Positions 62,501 to 64,000 of a stretch of 64,000 bases of DNA are shown piece by piece. The position numbers and the translations under genes were made by a program. Source of the stretch: Lingula anatina (taxonomy: Eukaryota > Brachiopoda > Lingulata > Lingulida > Lingulidae). How positions within the stretch are numbered: position 1 is the first letter of the stretch; each line of letters begins with the position of its first letter. The DNA lies in contig NW_019774169.1 of assembly GCF_001039355.2 (NCBI RefSeq), forward strand, positions 20,655-84,654, given 5' to 3'. The notes under the pieces were generated by a model. That model was not told where the DNA came from. It saw nothing but the letters and a program-made list of their open reading frames with translations, and did not search any database.

Positions 62501-63592
62501 ACATGTGACACTGTAGTAGTATCACTTTTTTCTAGGGTGAAGAGTTGACTGATGAAAATGTCAGTGGTGCTTTGTGCCTCAGAAAACCTTGGCCAGGCAT
62601 TGCCAGAACAATCCATGGCAGCCATGAAAGATTTTTAGATGTTTACTTCAAAATGTTTCCTGGTAAATAAATATTTCTTTTATGAAAGTTTTATTCTCAG
62701 AACTCTATTGTTAGCTCTGTTTTGAAATTAAGTGTTATTTACAATATTTTCAAGGATTTGAAAAGAGAAAATGCCCATGTTGCTGGAAAAGTTTAAGGGA
62801 GTATGAGACCTGGGATTATTAACAATAAAAATCTTCAGGCTATTCACACTGTTATATTCCTCAAAGGTGTATATTTTACTGGGGATGGCGCCCATCGTCA
62901 CGAGGGTGGTCACTACCAGATCACTGGCAGAATGGATGATGTCATTAATGTTAGTGGACACAGACTTGGAACAGCTGAGATAGAAGATGCTATAGTATGT
63001 ATTTATGTTAGTTTGTACTGCAGAGATTTCACTTGTGTCTTGCTCAGCTAGATGAACTTGTTAATGTTTGGTTTTGTGTGCATGCGGATTTAATTGAATG
63101 CAAAAAACTAATATTTTACCTAAGGTGAAACTGTCTTACTCTTGTTAAAATGTTTAAATATTAAATTGTTATACTGTCCAGGATGAACACCCATCAGTGG
63201 CAGAGTCGGCTGTGGTTGGATTCCCTCACGAGATTAAAGGAGAAGGTAAATTATGCTTTTCTTAGAAAACAGTTTATAAGGCCATTGTTTATTTGTGCAT
63301 TAGTTGTACAGGTAAACTTTATAGATTTTTGTAAAGCACAAAAGATTAATACAGGCTCATGGATTTCTTTTATTTTATTAAGGGATATGATGAATCTCTT
63401 TATATCAGTTTATGATAAAAGATGATTGTATGCAGTACACAATAGCATCAAGTCATATGCTGTTCTTCAGGTGTCTATGCCTATGTCACCCTTAAAGATG
63501 ATGCAACACAAACGGCAGCAGATATCATCCCAGAATTAAGAAATCTGATCAAAACACAGATTGCCTCCTATGCTGTGCCAGACATCATACTG
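56594..63592 (+). CDS. ACSS1: Acetyl-CoA synthetase, mitochondrial type (3' end outside window)
   Basis: The enzyme converts acetate, ATP and CoA to acetyl-CoA, probably in the mitochondrial matrix. Exons: 56594-56936, 58162-58258, 58959-59158, 59724-59899, 60251-60403, 60637-60784, 61151-61288, 61602-61694, 62141-62253, 62536-62662, 62867-62994, 63182-63245, 63471-63592, giving 634 residues so far (human ACSS1 689). The first 40 or so residues are basic with one acid ([17 protein letters not shown]), like a transit peptide. ANL motifs: A3 [12 protein letters not shown] (about 296-307), [11 protein letters not shown]5 DTWWQTETGG (about 443-452), A7 YFTGDGA, A8 [14 protein letters not shown] (about 549-562). 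The last part, with the A10 catalytic lysine, lies beyond 64000. Sequence resembles ACSS1 more than cytosolic ACSS2 or ACSS3. Intron 1 (56937-58161) is 1.2 kb with nothing recognisable in it. Confidence 0.93.
61823..62001. repeat. Foldback element with about 35-base terminal inverted repeats
   Basis: The left arm ATGGCTGCATTCAGAACGG continues into TGGACTAACTAGTCC. The right arm GGACTAGTTAGTCCACTG continues into CGAATGCAGCCAT. The flanks AGATAGGTA and AGATAGATA are a near-perfect 9-base direct repeat, a plausible target duplication. It lies in the ACSS1 intron after exon 61602-61694. Confidence 0.8.
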
Positions 63593-63656
63593 GTATGTTT
63601 TTATTTCAGAGGGTGTAAGGTAGTTATTGTATTTTGACCTAGCAAAATTTGTGCTC

Positions 63657-63826
63657 TGACTCCACATGGGGACTCTCATCATCACTGAATACCATCAGAT
63701 TGACTAACATGCCTCTTCCTTATATACAGAGACGCTGGTGATTATACAAGAACATTCGAAACAAGAAGAGGCGTGCTATTCTGTTAATCTTGTTTGAGTT
63801 CAGTGAGAGTCCTGGTGGAGTTAGTG
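63657..63826. repeat. Foldback element, diverged relative of 30978-31217
   Basis: GGACTCTCATCATCACTGAA and CTAACATGCCTCTTCC on the left pair with GAAGAGGCGTGCTATTCTG and GAGTTCAGTGAGAGTCC on the right. Blocks GACTCTC, CTGAAT and RCACGCCTC match the element at 30978. It lies in the ACSS1 intron after exon 63471-63592. Confidence 0.7.
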
Positions 63827-64000
63827 TGCATTATTAGCTTTAAGGTCACAATAACTCATTCTGAACAGTTCATAAGGTTCATTTAGACAGAGTATATTTT
63901 TCTTGTTGTTGACAGTTGGTAAATCTAGACTTGTAATTGATCCTAAAGATGTACTGAGAAATTTGGTTATATTTTGTATCAAGTGAAGTAATTAAGGAAT

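Noticed and set aside
1-64000. CRISPR arrays, tRNA or rRNA genes, operons
   Set aside because: None seen; the window is animal nuclear DNA with spliced genes.

Overview
The window is nuclear DNA of an invertebrate animal: AT-rich, with short exons, mostly GT-AG introns of 100 to 1500 bases, long non-coding stretches, microsatellites, a dead LINE and several foldback elements. Every recognisable protein is a conserved metazoan one. Amnionless, an MTA protein and two retained U12-type introns fit an intron-rich bilaterian (for example a mollusc, hemichordate or cephalochordate) better than a fly or nematode. I cannot name the species. All exon models were built by hand from splice consensus, reading phase and remembered family sequences. 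Each complete model closes in frame from start codon to stop codon.

Layout: SART1 (+, 3' part, 119-7360), with a LINE reverse transcriptase relic and a duplicated exon in its introns. Amnionless AMN (-, 12735-7991). POLE2 (+, 13849-25773), with an AT-AC U12 intron and a 6.6 kb last intron. A GNAT acetyltransferase-like gene (-, 30108-28817, first exon not found). A 5 kb gene-poor stretch with foldback elements. An MTA1/2/3-type NuRD subunit (+, 35230-44663). INTS7 (-, 54035-45315), with a U12 GT-AG intron. COMMD1 (+, 54318-55634). Mitochondrial acetyl-CoA synthetase ACSS1 (+, 56594 to beyond the window end).

The genes are mostly unrelated housekeeping functions: splicing (SART1), endocytosis (AMN), replication (POLE2), chromatin (MTA), snRNA and mRNA 3' processing (INTS7), protein trafficking (COMMD1) and acetate activation (ACSS1). 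AMN/POLE2 and INTS7/COMMD1 are divergent pairs; INTS7/COMMD1 start codons are only 282 bases apart. MTA and INTS7 meet tail to tail.

The most interesting signal is a set of five C/D box snoRNA copies, one per intron, in five introns of the MTA gene. All carry a guide matching the 18S rRNA site targeted by human SNORD25 (U25). They also share a second conserved element in front of box D. One copy shows a compensatory change in its terminal stem.
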